A stretch of 64,000 bases of DNA from Novosphingobium sp. MD-1. Its GTDB lineage: Bacteria; Pseudomonadota; Alphaproteobacteria; Sphingomonadales; Sphingomonadaceae. The position numbers were made by a program, and so were the translations under genes. Below, one piece after another: positions 52,975-61,428 of the stretch. The notes beneath the pieces were generated by a model that ran no database searches, had not been told where the DNA came from, and saw only the letters and a list, made by a program, of their open reading frames with translations. The DNA is taken from assembly GCF_001014975.1 (NCBI RefSeq), contig NZ_BBXA01000026.1:1-64000 (forward strand), in the 5' to 3' direction. The first letter of the stretch is position 1, and the number at the start of each line of letters is the position of its first letter.

Positions 52975-54732
52975 ATGACCGTTACGGACGCCGTTGTGGA
53001 GAAGGCGGCTCTCGTTCCCACGCCGAACGACGATGCATTGCCGCGTCGCTATTCCGATTTCGACACCTTCTGCGATGCGCTGGACTATGTCGCGCAGGGC
53101 GAGAAGGGCCTCAATTTCCACGATCCGCGTGGCACGCTGACCCGCCCCTACCCTTACGCCGAACTGCGCGCCGACGCGCTGGCGGCGGCCGGCCGGCTGC
53201 TGGCCATGGGCGTGAAGCCGGGCGACCGGATCGCGCTGGTCGCCGAAACCGGCCCCGATTTCGCGGCGCTGTTCTGCGGCACGATCTATGCCGGCGCCTG
53301 GCCGGTGCCGCTGCCGCTGCCGACCAGCTTCGGCGGCAAGGACAGCTATATCGACCAGCTCGCGGTCCAGCTCGCCAGCTCGGACCCGCTGATGCTGCTG
53401 TTCCCGGGCGAGATCGCGGCCATGGCCGGCGAGGCCGCCGCGCGGCAGGGCTGCAAGGGCCTGTCGTGGGACGAATTCCACGCCGGCCCGGTTTCGGACC
53501 AGCCGCTGCCGCCGGCCGATCCCGACGCGATCTGCTATCTCCAGTATTCGAGCGGATCGACGCGTTTCCCGCACGGCGTGGCGGTGACGCACCGCGCGCT
53601 GCTGGCGAACCTGGCCGGCCACGCGCACGGCATGGGCATCACCACGCCCGATCGCTGCATCTCGTGGCTGCCGTGGTATCACGACATGGGGCTGGTCGGC
53701 TGCTTCCTGTCGCCGATCGCCAACCAGGTTTCGGTGGACTACCTCAAGACCGAGGACTTCGCGCGGCGCCCGCTCGCCTGGCTCGATCTCATCAGCCGCA
53801 ATCCGGGCACCACGCTCTCCTATTCGCCCACCTTCGGCTATGACATCTGCGCCCGCCGCATTTCCAGCCAGAGCCACGTGTCCGAACGCTTCGACCTGTC
53901 GCGCTGGCGCGTGGCGGGCAACGGCGCGGACATGATCCGGCCCGACGTGATGCAGAACTTCGTCAACGCCTTCGCCGAGGCCGGGTTCAAGGCCAGCGCC
54001 TTCCTGCCCAGCTATGGCCTGGCCGAAGCGACGCTGGCGGTGACGATCATGCCGCCGGGCGAAGGCATCCGCGTGGAACTGGTCGAGGAAGAGCGCCTGT
54101 CCGGCTGCCCGCGCGACCTGTCGCGCCCCGCGCGCTACCGCGCCATCGTCAACTGCGGCGTGCCGGTGAAGGGCATGGACATCGCGATCCGGGGCGAGAA
54201 CGGCGGTGCGCTGGCGCACCATCACATCGGCAAGGTGTGGTGCCGCGGCTCGTCGGTGATGCACAGCTATTTCCGCGATCCCGAATCGACCGATGCCTGC
54301 CTGGTCGATGGCTGGCTCGATACCGGTGACATGGGCTACCTCAATGCCGAGGGCTACCTGTTCATCGTCGGCCGCGCCAAGGACATGATCATCATCAACG
54401 GCAAGAACCACTGGCCGCAGGACATCGAATGGGCGGTGGAACAGCTGCCGGGCTTCCACCAGGGCGATATCGCCGCCTTCTCGGTGGAAACCGAGAACGG
54501 CGAGGAAGCGCCGGCGGTGCTGGTCCACTGCCGCGTCTCCGACCCGGTGGAGCGGGTGAAGCTGCGCGACCAGATCCGCGAGAAGGTCCGCTCGATCACC
54601 GGCATGAACTGCGTGGTGGAACTCGTCCCCCCGCGTACCCTGCCGCGCACCAGCTCCGGCAAGCTCAGCCGCGCCAAGGCCAAGAAGCTCTATCTGGCGG
54701 GCGAGATCGAACCTTACCGGCTGGCGGCCTGA
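52975..54732 (+). CDS. Fatty acyl-AMP ligase / acyl-CoA synthetase family protein
   Basis: The 585-residue adenylate-forming enzyme has P-loop-like YSSGSTRFPHGVAVTH, the SYGLAEATLAVT motif, DGWLDTGDMGYL, and the terminal TSSGKLSRAKAKKLYL that includes the catalytic Lys region. The arrangement resembles fatty acyl-AMP ligases, which load fatty acids onto carrier proteins, more than FadD. A start at 52909 is in frame but would lie inside the promoter-like motif at 52892-52918. The enzyme could serve sphingolipid or lipid-A type pathways, but no such genes adjoin. Repeat copy C follows its stop. Confidence 0.88.
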   Translation: MTVTDAVVEKAALVPTPNDDALPRRYSDFDTFCDALDYVAQGEKGLNFHDPRGTLTRPYPYAELRADALAAAGRLLAMGVKPGDRIALVAETGPDFAALFCGTIYAGAWPVPLPLPTSFGGKDSYIDQLAVQLASSDPLMLLFPGEIAAMAGEAAARQGCKGLSWDEFHAGPVSDQPLPPADPDAICYLQYSSGSTRFPHGVAVTHRALLANLAGHAHGMGITTPDRCISWLPWYHDMGLVGCFLSPIANQVSVDYLKTEDFARRPLAWLDLISRNPGTTLSYSPTFGYDICARRISSQSHVSERFDLSRWRVAGNGADMIRPDVMQNFVNAFAEAGFKASAFLPSYGLAEATLAVTIMPPGEGIRVELVEEERLSGCPRDLSRPARYRAIVNCGVPVKGMDIAIRGENGGALAHHHIGKVWCRGSSVMHSYFRDPESTDACLVDGWLDTGDMGYLNAEGYLFIVGRAKDMIIINGKNHWPQDIEWAVEQLPGFHQGDIAAFSVETENGEEAPAVLVHCRVSDPVERVKLRDQIREKVRSITGMNCVVELVPPRTLPRTSSGKLSRAKAKKLYLAGEIEPYRLAA

Positions 54733-54751
54733 GGGCTGGAAGCGAGGGGTT

Positions 54752-54832
54752 CCCACCCCCAACCCCTCCCGCAAGCGGGAGGGGAGCGAGGCTTGCGCCG
54801 CCGCACGCGGTGTTAGCCGCAGCGGGGTGGGC
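54752..54832. repeat. Interspersed palindromic repeat, copy C
   Basis: Same orientation as copy A but with one palindrome (arms CCCCTCCCGC/GCGGGAGGGG), opening with CCCACCCCC and closing with GGGGTGGGC. It begins 20 bases after the stop of the acyl-AMP ligase gene and ends before the ParB-like gene. As RNA the palindrome would fold into a 10-bp hairpin. Confidence 0.85.
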
Positions 54833-54865
54833 TTTCCGCGCTCCGGGTCTGCAAGCGATACGTTC

Positions 54866-55495
54866 CTACTCCTCCACCCCCGCGAACCCAGGTAAATACG
54901 CCGCCTCGTGCGAGCGCACTGCGTCCAGCGCCTTGGCCAGCGCGCGGGGGTAGTGGCGGGCGATCTGCCTGGTCGACACACGGCCGCGCAGGAAATCGGC
55001 CCATAGGAATTCGGCATAGGGCGTGGGCGACTTGGCGTAGCCGCCGGCGCGACGGACTTCGCCGGCCAGCGAGCGGTAAGGGTCGTCGGCCAGATCGTCG
55101 AGCCGCTTGGGCAGGGCCTTCAGCGGCTGCCGCTGCCCCTTGGCGTCATAAGGATGCAGCCAGTTGCGGTTGTCGAGGAAGGTCAGGAACCGGTCGCGCG
55201 GGAGGTGATCGAGCTTGGCGACGACGCTGACCAGCACGTGCTCCACCCCTTCGCGCAGCAGCGCCAGCGCCAGGTGGTGGTGATCGATCAGCCACGGCAC
55301 CTGCTTCGGCCCGATCACCACCGGGATCATGTGCCGGCCGAGGTATTCGCCGCCCGCTTCCGCCACCTGCTGCCGCCAGGCGTGCTGCTTGCGTTCGACC
55401 TCGATGAAGCCAACCGTCATCTGCGTGGGCCGCAGCCGCCGCAGTTCGACCGGATGCAGCAGCGGCTCTATCCTCTGGGCCATCGCCATCGTCAT
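54866..55495 (-). CDS. ParB-like putative nuclease-domain protein
   Basis: The 209-residue protein starts near the ParB-like block LHPVELRRLRPTQMTVGFIEV and has PVVIGPKQVPWLIDHHHLALALLREG, where the DxHH motif is the family mark of the ParBc_2 (putative ParB-like nuclease) group. It is not chromosomal ParB and has no helix-turn-helix. Its role is unknown. Its ATG overlaps the stop of the SulP gene (ATGA), so the two are translationally coupled. Confidence 0.82.
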   Translation of the reverse strand: MTMAMAQRIEPLLHPVELRRLRPTQMTVGFIEVERKQHAWRQQVAEAGGEYLGRHMIPVVIGPKQVPWLIDHHHLALALLREGVEHVLVSVVAKLDHLPRDRFLTFLDNRNWLHPYDAKGQRQPLKALPKRLDDLADDPYRSLAGEVRRAGGYAKSPTPYAEFLWADFLRGRVSTRQIARHYPRALAKALDAVRSHEAAYLPGFAGVEE

Positions 55496-57060
55496 TGCTC
55501 CCGCATTGCTTGCGCCACCGCATCGGCGACGCTGAACGTACCCGTGGCGGCCACGCCGTCCAGCCCGCTGGCCGCCAGCACCGCGCGGGCGCGATCGTGC
55601 AGCCGGGCGAGGATCACGCGGCGGCCCGCCTTGCCCTCGGCGCCCACGAATTCACCCAGCGCCTCGACGGCGGTGCTGTCTAGGTCGGCGCTTTGTTCCA
55701 GGCTGAGTACGACGGTATGGGCGCCGTCGCGCGCGGCCATCCGCGCCACTTCCGCCAGCGCACCTTCGGCGTTGGCGAAGAACAGCGGCGCGTTGGGGCG
55801 GTAGATGCCCACGCCGGGCAGGCCGCGCGCATCGGCGTGCTGGCGCATGTCGACGAAATCGTGCCCGTCGCCCACGCGCCCCAGCGCGCTGATGCGCGGG
55901 CGCGCATAAGTGTGGAGCAGCGCGGCGACCGAGAGCGCCACCGCCGCCAGCATCCCGTTGAGCACGCCCAGCGTCAGCACGCCCAGCGCCGCGCCCACCG
56001 CGATCCACTGGTCGCGGTCCAGCCGGAACAGGCGCACGAGCGGCCCTGGCGACAGCGCGTGGGCCAGCGCGGCGATGACCACGGCGGCCAGCACCGGTTC
56101 GGGAATCGCGGCGATCAGGCCGGCGGCGAACAGCGCCAGCAGCAGCACCGCCAGCGCCGCCGTCAGCGCGGTGAGGCGCGAGTGCGCGCCCGCCGCCTCG
56201 CTCGCCGCGCCGGCGGAAAAACCCGCGCCCACGGGCATCCCGCGCACCAGCGCCGAGGCCATGTTGGCCACCCCCAGCGCGACGAGTTCGCGGTTCGATT
56301 CGATCGTATCGCCGTGGCGCAGGGCCATGGTGCGGATCGTGCCCCAGCTTTCGGCAAAGAGGATCAGCGCGACCGGCACCGCCAGCTGCGCCATCCGCGC
56401 CCAGTCGCCCGGCGCCAGCACGGGCAGGTCGAAGGCGGGCGCGCTCAGCCGGATCGTGTCTGCCAGCGCGACGCCGTGCGCCGAGAGGTCAAGCCCCACG
56501 CTGGCGAGAATGCCCGCCGCCAGCACCGCCAGCGTCACCGGCACGCGCGGCCAGCGCGCCCGCACCAGGACCAGCAGCGTCAGCGCGGCCAGGCCGATCA
56601 GGGCGCTGGCGGGATTGGCCCGGCGCAGCCCGCCCGCGATCTCCGCCGCCATGGCCGCGATGTTGCCCGCGGTGATGCCGGCGATGCCCAGCAGCTTGGG
56701 CAATTGCCGGATGACGATGGTGATGGCGAGGCCGAAGGCGAAGCCGCGCAGCACCGCGCGCGAGACGAAGGCGGACAGGCTGCCCAGCCGGAACAGCGCC
56801 GCGCCCAGGAAGATCAGCCCGGTCATGCCTACCAGCACCGTCGCCAGCACCGCGCGCGTGGCGGCATCGCCCGGCAGGCTGGCCAGCGCGGCGGCCAGGA
56901 TCGCGGCGGACGAGGACGTGGGCGAAACGATCGCGAAGCGGCTGCGCCCGACCAGCGCATAGGCGAACCCGCCGGCGATTCCGGCGGCCAGCGCCCGCGC
57001 CGGGTCCAGCCCGGCAATGCCGGCATAGGCCACGCCTTCGGGAATCATCAGCCCCGCCAC
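55492..57060 (-). CDS. SulP-family anion transporter with STAS domain
   Basis: The 522-residue protein has ten or more membrane spans, the SulP start pattern IPEGVAYAGIAGL, and a C-terminal STAS domain (about 410-520) including VVLSLEQSADLDSTAVEAL. It carries sulfate, bicarbonate or another anion; the substrate is not evident. The annotated start GTG 57060 lacks a good ribosome-binding site. An AGGAGGG (57107-57113) stands seven bases upstream of an AUC codon at 57099, in frame, which would add 13 residues (IRFDPKDLVAGLA) that fit the family better. Overlaps the ParB-like gene by four bases. Confidence 0.9.
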   Translation of the reverse strand: MAGLMIPEGVAYAGIAGLDPARALAAGIAGGFAYALVGRSRFAIVSPTSSSAAILAAALASLPGDAATRAVLATVLVGMTGLIFLGAALFRLGSLSAFVSRAVLRGFAFGLAITIVIRQLPKLLGIAGITAGNIAAMAAEIAGGLRRANPASALIGLAALTLLVLVRARWPRVPVTLAVLAAGILASVGLDLSAHGVALADTIRLSAPAFDLPVLAPGDWARMAQLAVPVALILFAESWGTIRTMALRHGDTIESNRELVALGVANMASALVRGMPVGAGFSAGAASEAAGAHSRLTALTAALAVLLLALFAAGLIAAIPEPVLAAVVIAALAHALSPGPLVRLFRLDRDQWIAVGAALGVLTLGVLNGMLAAVALSVAALLHTYARPRISALGRVGDGHDFVDMRQHADARGLPGVGIYRPNAPLFFANAEGALAEVARMAARDGAHTVVLSLEQSADLDSTAVEALGEFVGAEGKAGRRVILARLHDRARAVLAASGLDGVAATGTFSVADAVAQAMREQ

Positions 57061-57182
57061 GGCCAGCCCGGCGACAAGGTCTTTCGGATCGAACCTGATC
57101 GCTGTTCCCTCCTAGGCCCCCGGTGCGCTTCATCGCTACGCCCGTTCGGGCGCAAGGTCGATACGGCTTCGCAGCCGGTGAG

Positions 57183-57206
57183 GCTGTGTTATTTGCATAA
57201 TACAGC
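57183..57206. promoter_or_regulatory. 24-bp imperfect palindrome between SulP and telA genes
   Basis: Arms GCTGTGTTAT (57183-57192) and ATAATACAGC (57197-57206) pair at nine of ten positions around TTGC. It is the AT-richest part of the 171-base divergent gap and includes CATAAT, a possible -10 box. A regulator binding site for one or both genes is the natural reading. Confidence 0.5.
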
Positions 57207-57270
57207 TTGCGTGACGGAACGGCTTTCCCCATCTATCGTGGCATAACCGCCCTCAACGAGCGAAACGACC

Positions 57271-58476
57271 ATGGCCACGACACCCACCGAAACCATCAGC
57301 CCGATCACCCTGACCCCGCCCGATCCGGTGCCGGTCGTCGCGCCCGCGCAGGCGGCGGGCCTGGTGCCCGTGTCCGACGAGAACCGCGGCAAGCTGGAAG
57401 CCAAGGTCGATGCCTTCGTCGCCGATCTGGTCGCGCAGGACGCGGCCAGCCCCGAATTCGGCAAGCGGGTGGACCAGCTCACCAACATGGGCCGCAAGGA
57501 AATCGTGGCCGCCGCGGGCATGTCGAACCGCTTTCTCGACCGGCCGATTCGGGCGATGGACAAGGACAGCGGCGTCGGCGCCGATCTCGCCCAGCTGCGC
57601 CGGACGGTGGAAGACCTCGATCCCGGCCGGCAGGGCAATCTCTCCTCGCCGCGCAAGTTCCTCGGCATCATCCCGTTCGGTAACAAGCTGAAGAACTACT
57701 TCGACGGCTACACCTCGGCGCAGGGGCACATCAAGTCGATCCTCGACCGGCTCGCCTCGGGCAAGGACGAGCTGCTGATGGACAATGCCGCGATCGACGT
57801 GGAGCGGCAGAAGCTGTGGGAAGCCATGGGCAACCTGGAGCAGATGATCCACATCTCGAAGACGCTCGACCAGAAGCTGGAGGACGCCGCCAACGACCTC
57901 GACGCGACCGATCCGGCCAAGGCCAAGGCGATCCGCGAATCCGCGCTGTTCTATACCCGCCAGCGCACGCAGGACCTGCTGACGCAGATGGCGGTGACGG
58001 TGCAGGGCTATCTCGCGCTCGATCTGGTCAAGAAGAACAACGTCGAACTGGTCAAGGGCGTCGACCGCGCCAGCACCACCACGGTCGCCGCGCTGCGCAC
58101 CGCCGTTACCGTGGCGCAGGCGATGACCAACCAGCGGCTGGTGCTGCAGCAGATCACCGCGCTGAACACGACGACCGCCAACATCATCGATTCCACCGGC
58201 AAGCTGCTGCGCGAACAGACCGGCAAGATTCACGAGATGGCCGCTTCCAGCACGATCCCGCTGGAAACGCTGCAGCGTGCGTTCCAGAACATCTACGACA
58301 CGATGGACACCATCGACACGTTCAAGCTGAAAGCGCTCGACGCGATGAAGCAGACGGTGACGACGCTTTCGGGCGAGGTCGAGAAATCCAAGGGCTATAT
58401 CGCGCGGGCCGAAGGCGCTTCGCAGGCCAAGCTCGCCGGCCCCGAAACCTCGCCGCTGCTGAGCCTTGAAGGCTGA
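57271..58476 (+). CDS. TelA-family (toxic-anion-resistance-type) protein
   Basis: The 401-residue protein is almost entirely helical with long coiled segments (about 40-390), matching TelA/KlaA: FVADLVAQDAASPEFGKRV, NRFLDRPIRAMDKD and QRTQDLLTQMAVTVQGYLALDLVKKNN (in parts). The family was named for tellurite resistance but is widespread; the real function is probably membrane or stress related. The TGA overlaps the next ATG by one base, so it heads a three-gene operon with XpaC-like and PHA-granule genes. Confidence 0.88.
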   Translation: MATTPTETISPITLTPPDPVPVVAPAQAAGLVPVSDENRGKLEAKVDAFVADLVAQDAASPEFGKRVDQLTNMGRKEIVAAAGMSNRFLDRPIRAMDKDSGVGADLAQLRRTVEDLDPGRQGNLSSPRKFLGIIPFGNKLKNYFDGYTSAQGHIKSILDRLASGKDELLMDNAAIDVERQKLWEAMGNLEQMIHISKTLDQKLEDAANDLDATDPAKAKAIRESALFYTRQRTQDLLTQMAVTVQGYLALDLVKKNNVELVKGVDRASTTTVAALRTAVTVAQAMTNQRLVLQQITALNTTTANIIDSTGKLLREQTGKIHEMAASSTIPLETLQRAFQNIYDTMDTIDTFKLKALDAMKQTVTTLSGEVEKSKGYIARAEGASQAKLAGPETSPLLSLEG

Positions 58477-59282
58477 TGGACCGGACGATGGCCGGCGAAT
58501 CGCATGACAGTCAGCGCATTCTGACCGAAGCACGGGCTTCGCTGGTCCGCCAGCAGGCCGGCGGGCGGCGCGTGGGCGGGCGCTCGATCGGGCAGCGTTC
58601 GGCCGAGATGAAGCGCCAGCATGTCGCGCGCAAGGCGGCGCGCATGGCCATGGCGGTGGGCGTGATCCTGGTCGCGGCGATGGGCGTGGGCCTGGCCATC
58701 GACGGGATCGGCGTGACCGGCCTGATGCTGATGGTTCTGACGATCGCGGCGGCGCTGTTCTTCTTCGGCCGCTATCCGCGCCTGAAAGTGCCCGATCTGG
58801 CCGCGCTGAACACCGGCAACGTCCGTTCGATGGTGGGGCGCACCGAACTGTGGCTGGAAGCGCAGCGCCCGGCCCTGCCCGCGCCGGCCGTGCAGCTTGT
58901 CGACCAGATTGGCGTGCAGCTGGACGGGCTGGGGGTGCAGCTCGAAGGGATCGACCCGGCCGAACCCGCCGTCGCCGAAGTGCGCAAGCTGGTGGGCGAA
59001 CACCTGCCGGGCATGGTCGAAAGCTATCGCCGCATTCCCGCGCACCTGAAGCGGGAGGAACGCGGCGGGCGCAACGCCGATCAGCAGCTGGCCGATGGCC
59101 TGGGCAAGATCAGCCGCGAGATCGACGAGATCACGCGCAAGCTGGCCGCCGGCGACATCGACGATCTGGCCGTGCGGGGACGCTACCTTGACTACCGCTA
59201 TGGCGAAGGGCTGGGAGAGGCCGATGCGGCGCCCCAATTGGCCGCGCCTGTTACCCCCGCCGCCCCGCCGGAGAACACCTGA
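58476..59282 (+). CDS. XpaC-like membrane protein
   Basis: The 268-residue protein has two adjacent hydrophobic spans near residues 60-100, after a basic N-terminal segment, and a helical C-terminal half (SREIDEITRKLAAGDIDDLAV). This is the layout of XpaC-family proteins (5-bromo-4-chloroindolyl phosphate hydrolysis protein), which usually stand next to telA in many bacteria. It overlaps telA and the following gene by one base each (TGATG), pointing to a tightly coupled operon. Confidence 0.82.
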   Translation: MDRTMAGESHDSQRILTEARASLVRQQAGGRRVGGRSIGQRSAEMKRQHVARKAARMAMAVGVILVAAMGVGLAIDGIGVTGLMLMVLTIAAALFFFGRYPRLKVPDLAALNTGNVRSMVGRTELWLEAQRPALPAPAVQLVDQIGVQLDGLGVQLEGIDPAEPAVAEVRKLVGEHLPGMVESYRRIPAHLKREERGGRNADQQLADGLGKISREIDEITRKLAAGDIDDLAVRGRYLDYRYGEGLGEADAAPQLAAPVTPAAPPENT

Positions 59283-59587
59283 TGCGCGTCGCCATTCCCC
59301 ATTCGCTCGGCAAGGACGAAGTGCGGCGCCGGATGCAGGAAAAGGCCGGCAAGGCTTCGGCCAAGGCCAGCGATCTGCTGGGCAGCCTGGCCTCGGTCGA
59401 CATGGCCTGGCGCGACGAGGACCATCTGGCGATGGACGTCTCGGCCATGGGCTTCACCGTCCCCTGCGCGGTCACGCTGGAAGAGGCGGAACTGGTGATC
59501 GACGTGACCATGCCCGATGGCCTCGGCTTCGCGCGGCGGATGATCGAGGGCGTGATCCGCGAAAAGGGCGAGAAGCTGCTGGCGTAG
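59282..59587 (+). CDS. Polyhydroxyalkanoic acid system (PHA_gran_rgn) family protein
   Basis: The 101-residue protein has the PF09650-type features: MRVAIPHSLGKDEVRRRMQE at the start, MAWRDEDHLAMDVSAMGFTVPCAVT and GFARRMIEGVIREKGEKLL. The family sits in loci for polyhydroxyalkanoate granules in some bacteria, but its role is unknown, and no phaC, phaP or phasin gene is nearby. It is the third gene of the telA operon. Confidence 0.83.
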   Translation: MRVAIPHSLGKDEVRRRMQEKAGKASAKASDLLGSLASVDMAWRDEDHLAMDVSAMGFTVPCAVTLEEAELVIDVTMPDGLGFARRMIEGVIREKGEKLLA

Positions 59588-59618
59588 AAAGACCGCGATC
59601 AGGCCGCGTCATGGCCGC

Positions 59619-60062
59619 TCACAGATCGCGGCGTTCCAGTTCCAGCAGTTCCTGCGGCAGCCGCAGCGTCTGCGCCACCAGCCGGGTTTCGAGCAGCAGG
59701 TAGATCAGCGCCACCATCAGCAGGGCGATGGCAAGGAAGAACGTGACGCTGGTAACGTGGCGCAGCTCGAACCCGTTGATATCGCCGATGAACAGCGTGC
59801 CGACGGTGACCCCGATGGCCAGCCCCGAGCAGACCAGCAGCAGCAGGGCGTGGCCGATCAGCTGGATGCGCCGGTCGACATAGCGCAGTTCCACCACGAC
59901 GCGATCGTGCTCCGCCCCGTGCGTTTCGGCGTGCAGCTTCTGCAGCGCGCGCGAACGGTCGACGATCCGGCCCAGCCGCGTGGTCAGGATGTTCATGATG
60001 TTGCCGATCGCCACCAGCACGAAGACCGGGGCGAGCGCGAGCTGGATGGTCTGGGCGATCAT
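59619..60062 (-). CDS. DUF2721-family membrane protein
   Basis: The 147-residue protein has three predicted membrane spans, with a charged helical segment between (TTRLGRIVDRSRALQKLH, then DRRIQLIGHALLLLV). PF11026-type DUF2721 proteins have this layout; function unknown. ATG 60062 is the natural start. It converges on the telA operon with 31 bases between stops. Confidence 0.82.
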   Translation of the reverse strand: MIAQTIQLALAPVFVLVAIGNIMNILTTRLGRIVDRSRALQKLHAETHGAEHDRVVVELRYVDRRIQLIGHALLLLVCSGLAIGVTVGTLFIGDINGFELRHVTSVTFFLAIALLMVALIYLLLETRLVAQTLRLPQELLELERRDL

Positions 60063-60156
60063 GGACCCAGTTTCGCGGCAAGCGCGCCGCGCCGCAAGGG
60101 GTGGGGATACGAATTACCGCGCCCCCGCCCCGCCCGGCGCCGGGATAATCCGGGAA

Positions 60157-60951
60157 TCAGGGCGCGAAGAAGCGCTGCTCCCAGCCGTAGACCGATTCCA
60201 GCGGATCGCCATTCTGGTCCAGCGCCGGGCGGAACCGGAAACGGTCGATGGCGAGGCGGCAGGTGATGCCATCCGCCTCGGGATCGCCGCTGTGCTTGCG
60301 CACCGTGCAGCCTTTCACCCGGCCATCGGTGCCGACGGTGAGCGCGACGATCACGCTGGTGCCCAGCCGGCTGGCGCGCGAGGCGGCGGGGTAATCGCGC
60401 GTGGAGGTGATGTCGCCGGCGATCTTGACCGCCCTCTGCGCCACAAAGCGCCCGCCCGCGCCGTCGCCGTTGCCGCCGCTGCCCGTGCCGCCGCCCGCCG
60501 TTCCCCCGCCGGTGCCAGCGCCCGCCGCGGTGGCGCCGGAGCGGGTATCGTTGCCCGTCGACGCGGCCGGCGCGGCCGGCGGCGCCGTGTTGGGGATTCT
60601 GGCGGGGGCGGCCACGATCTCGCGCGGTTTCGCCTTGCGGCCCGATGCCCCTTCCGCCCCTTCGGGCTCGGTGGTCGTGGCGGTCGCCGATGGTGGCGGG
60701 TTGTCGAGAGGAACGTCGTAAGCGGCCACGACAGATTCGAGCCCCGCCTCGCGCAGCACGGCGGGAAGGCCGCCGAACGCCCGCACCACCGCCCAGATCG
60801 CCACGGCGTGCAGCACGGCCACGCCCAGAGCTACGCCCAGCCGCGCCCGGCCATCCAGCCCCGGTGCCGCGTCGAAACGGGCCGGAGCGGAAGGGGCCGA
60901 GGGCGTCGGCGGGGTTGCGGGCGGACTCATGTTAATGCTGTGGACCCTCAT
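60157..60951 (-). CDS. TonB-family energy transducer
   Basis: The 264-residue protein has a single N-terminal span (LGVALGVAVLHAVAIWAVV, about 38-56), a Pro/Ala/Gly-rich periplasmic spacer and a C-terminal TonB domain (about 180-264): YPAASRASRLGTSVIVALTVGTDGRVKGCTV in parts, ending in the family-type VYGWEQRFFAP. The C-terminal domain has a Cys pair. ATG 60930 is an alternative start that gives a shorter cytoplasmic tail. No exbB or exbD gene is adjacent, so it would use partners elsewhere. Divergent from the response regulator gene. Confidence 0.85.
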   Translation of the reverse strand: MRVHSINMSPPATPPTPSAPSAPARFDAAPGLDGRARLGVALGVAVLHAVAIWAVVRAFGGLPAVLREAGLESVVAAYDVPLDNPPPSATATTTEPEGAEGASGRKAKPREIVAAPARIPNTAPPAAPAASTGNDTRSGATAAGAGTGGGTAGGGTGSGGNGDGAGGRFVAQRAVKIAGDITSTRDYPAASRASRLGTSVIVALTVGTDGRVKGCTVRKHSGDPEADGITCRLAIDRFRFRPALDQNGDPLESVYGWEQRFFAP

Positions 60952-61044
60952 ATGTTAGTCACCCAATGGGATTGTATCCGTTTTCATCGCAATGCAGTAT
61001 CCCTCCGGAACGGGGACGCGGCGACGACCGCCAGGGGAACAGAC

Positions 61045-61386
61045 ATGCGCGTGCTGGTGGTCGAAGATGAGCCGTTGCTCGCCATGATGCTGGAAGAAAG
61101 CCTGATCGATCTGGGGCATCAGGTGGTCGGGCCGGCCGCCAGCGCCGAACACGCGCTGAGGCTGCTGACGAACAACCCGGTGGAGGCGGCGCTGCTGGAC
61201 TTCTCGCTGGGCAGCGACGGCAATTCGGTTCCCGTCGCGCTGCAGTTGCGCGACGCCGGCATTCCGTTCTGCTATCTCAGCGGCCATGCCACGCTGGATG
61301 CCGGCACGGGTGCGCCCGATGCGCCGCTGCTGTCCAAGCCGGTTTCGATGGCGGCTCTGGAAGACGCGCTGGCGCGGATGGCCTGA
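61045..61386 (+). CDS. Single-domain response regulator
   Basis: The 113-residue receiver domain has the acidic pocket VVEDEP (8-10), the phosphoacceptor Asp52 (LLDFSLG), Ser79 in YLSGHA and Lys98 in LLSKPVS. No output domain is attached, so it works through a partner protein, as in CheY-like or Sma0114-type stress-signalling regulators of alphaproteobacteria. Neither a histidine kinase nor a partner is adjacent. ATG 61045 follows AGGGGAA, a good ribosome-binding site. Confidence 0.87.
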   Translation: MRVLVVEDEPLLAMMLEESLIDLGHQVVGPAASAEHALRLLTNNPVEAALLDFSLGSDGNSVPVALQLRDAGIPFCYLSGHATLDAGTGAPDAPLLSKPVSMAALEDALARMA

Positions 61387-61428
61387 AGAGGCGGCCGGCC
61401 AGGATGCGGCCAGCCAGGATTTGGCCGG

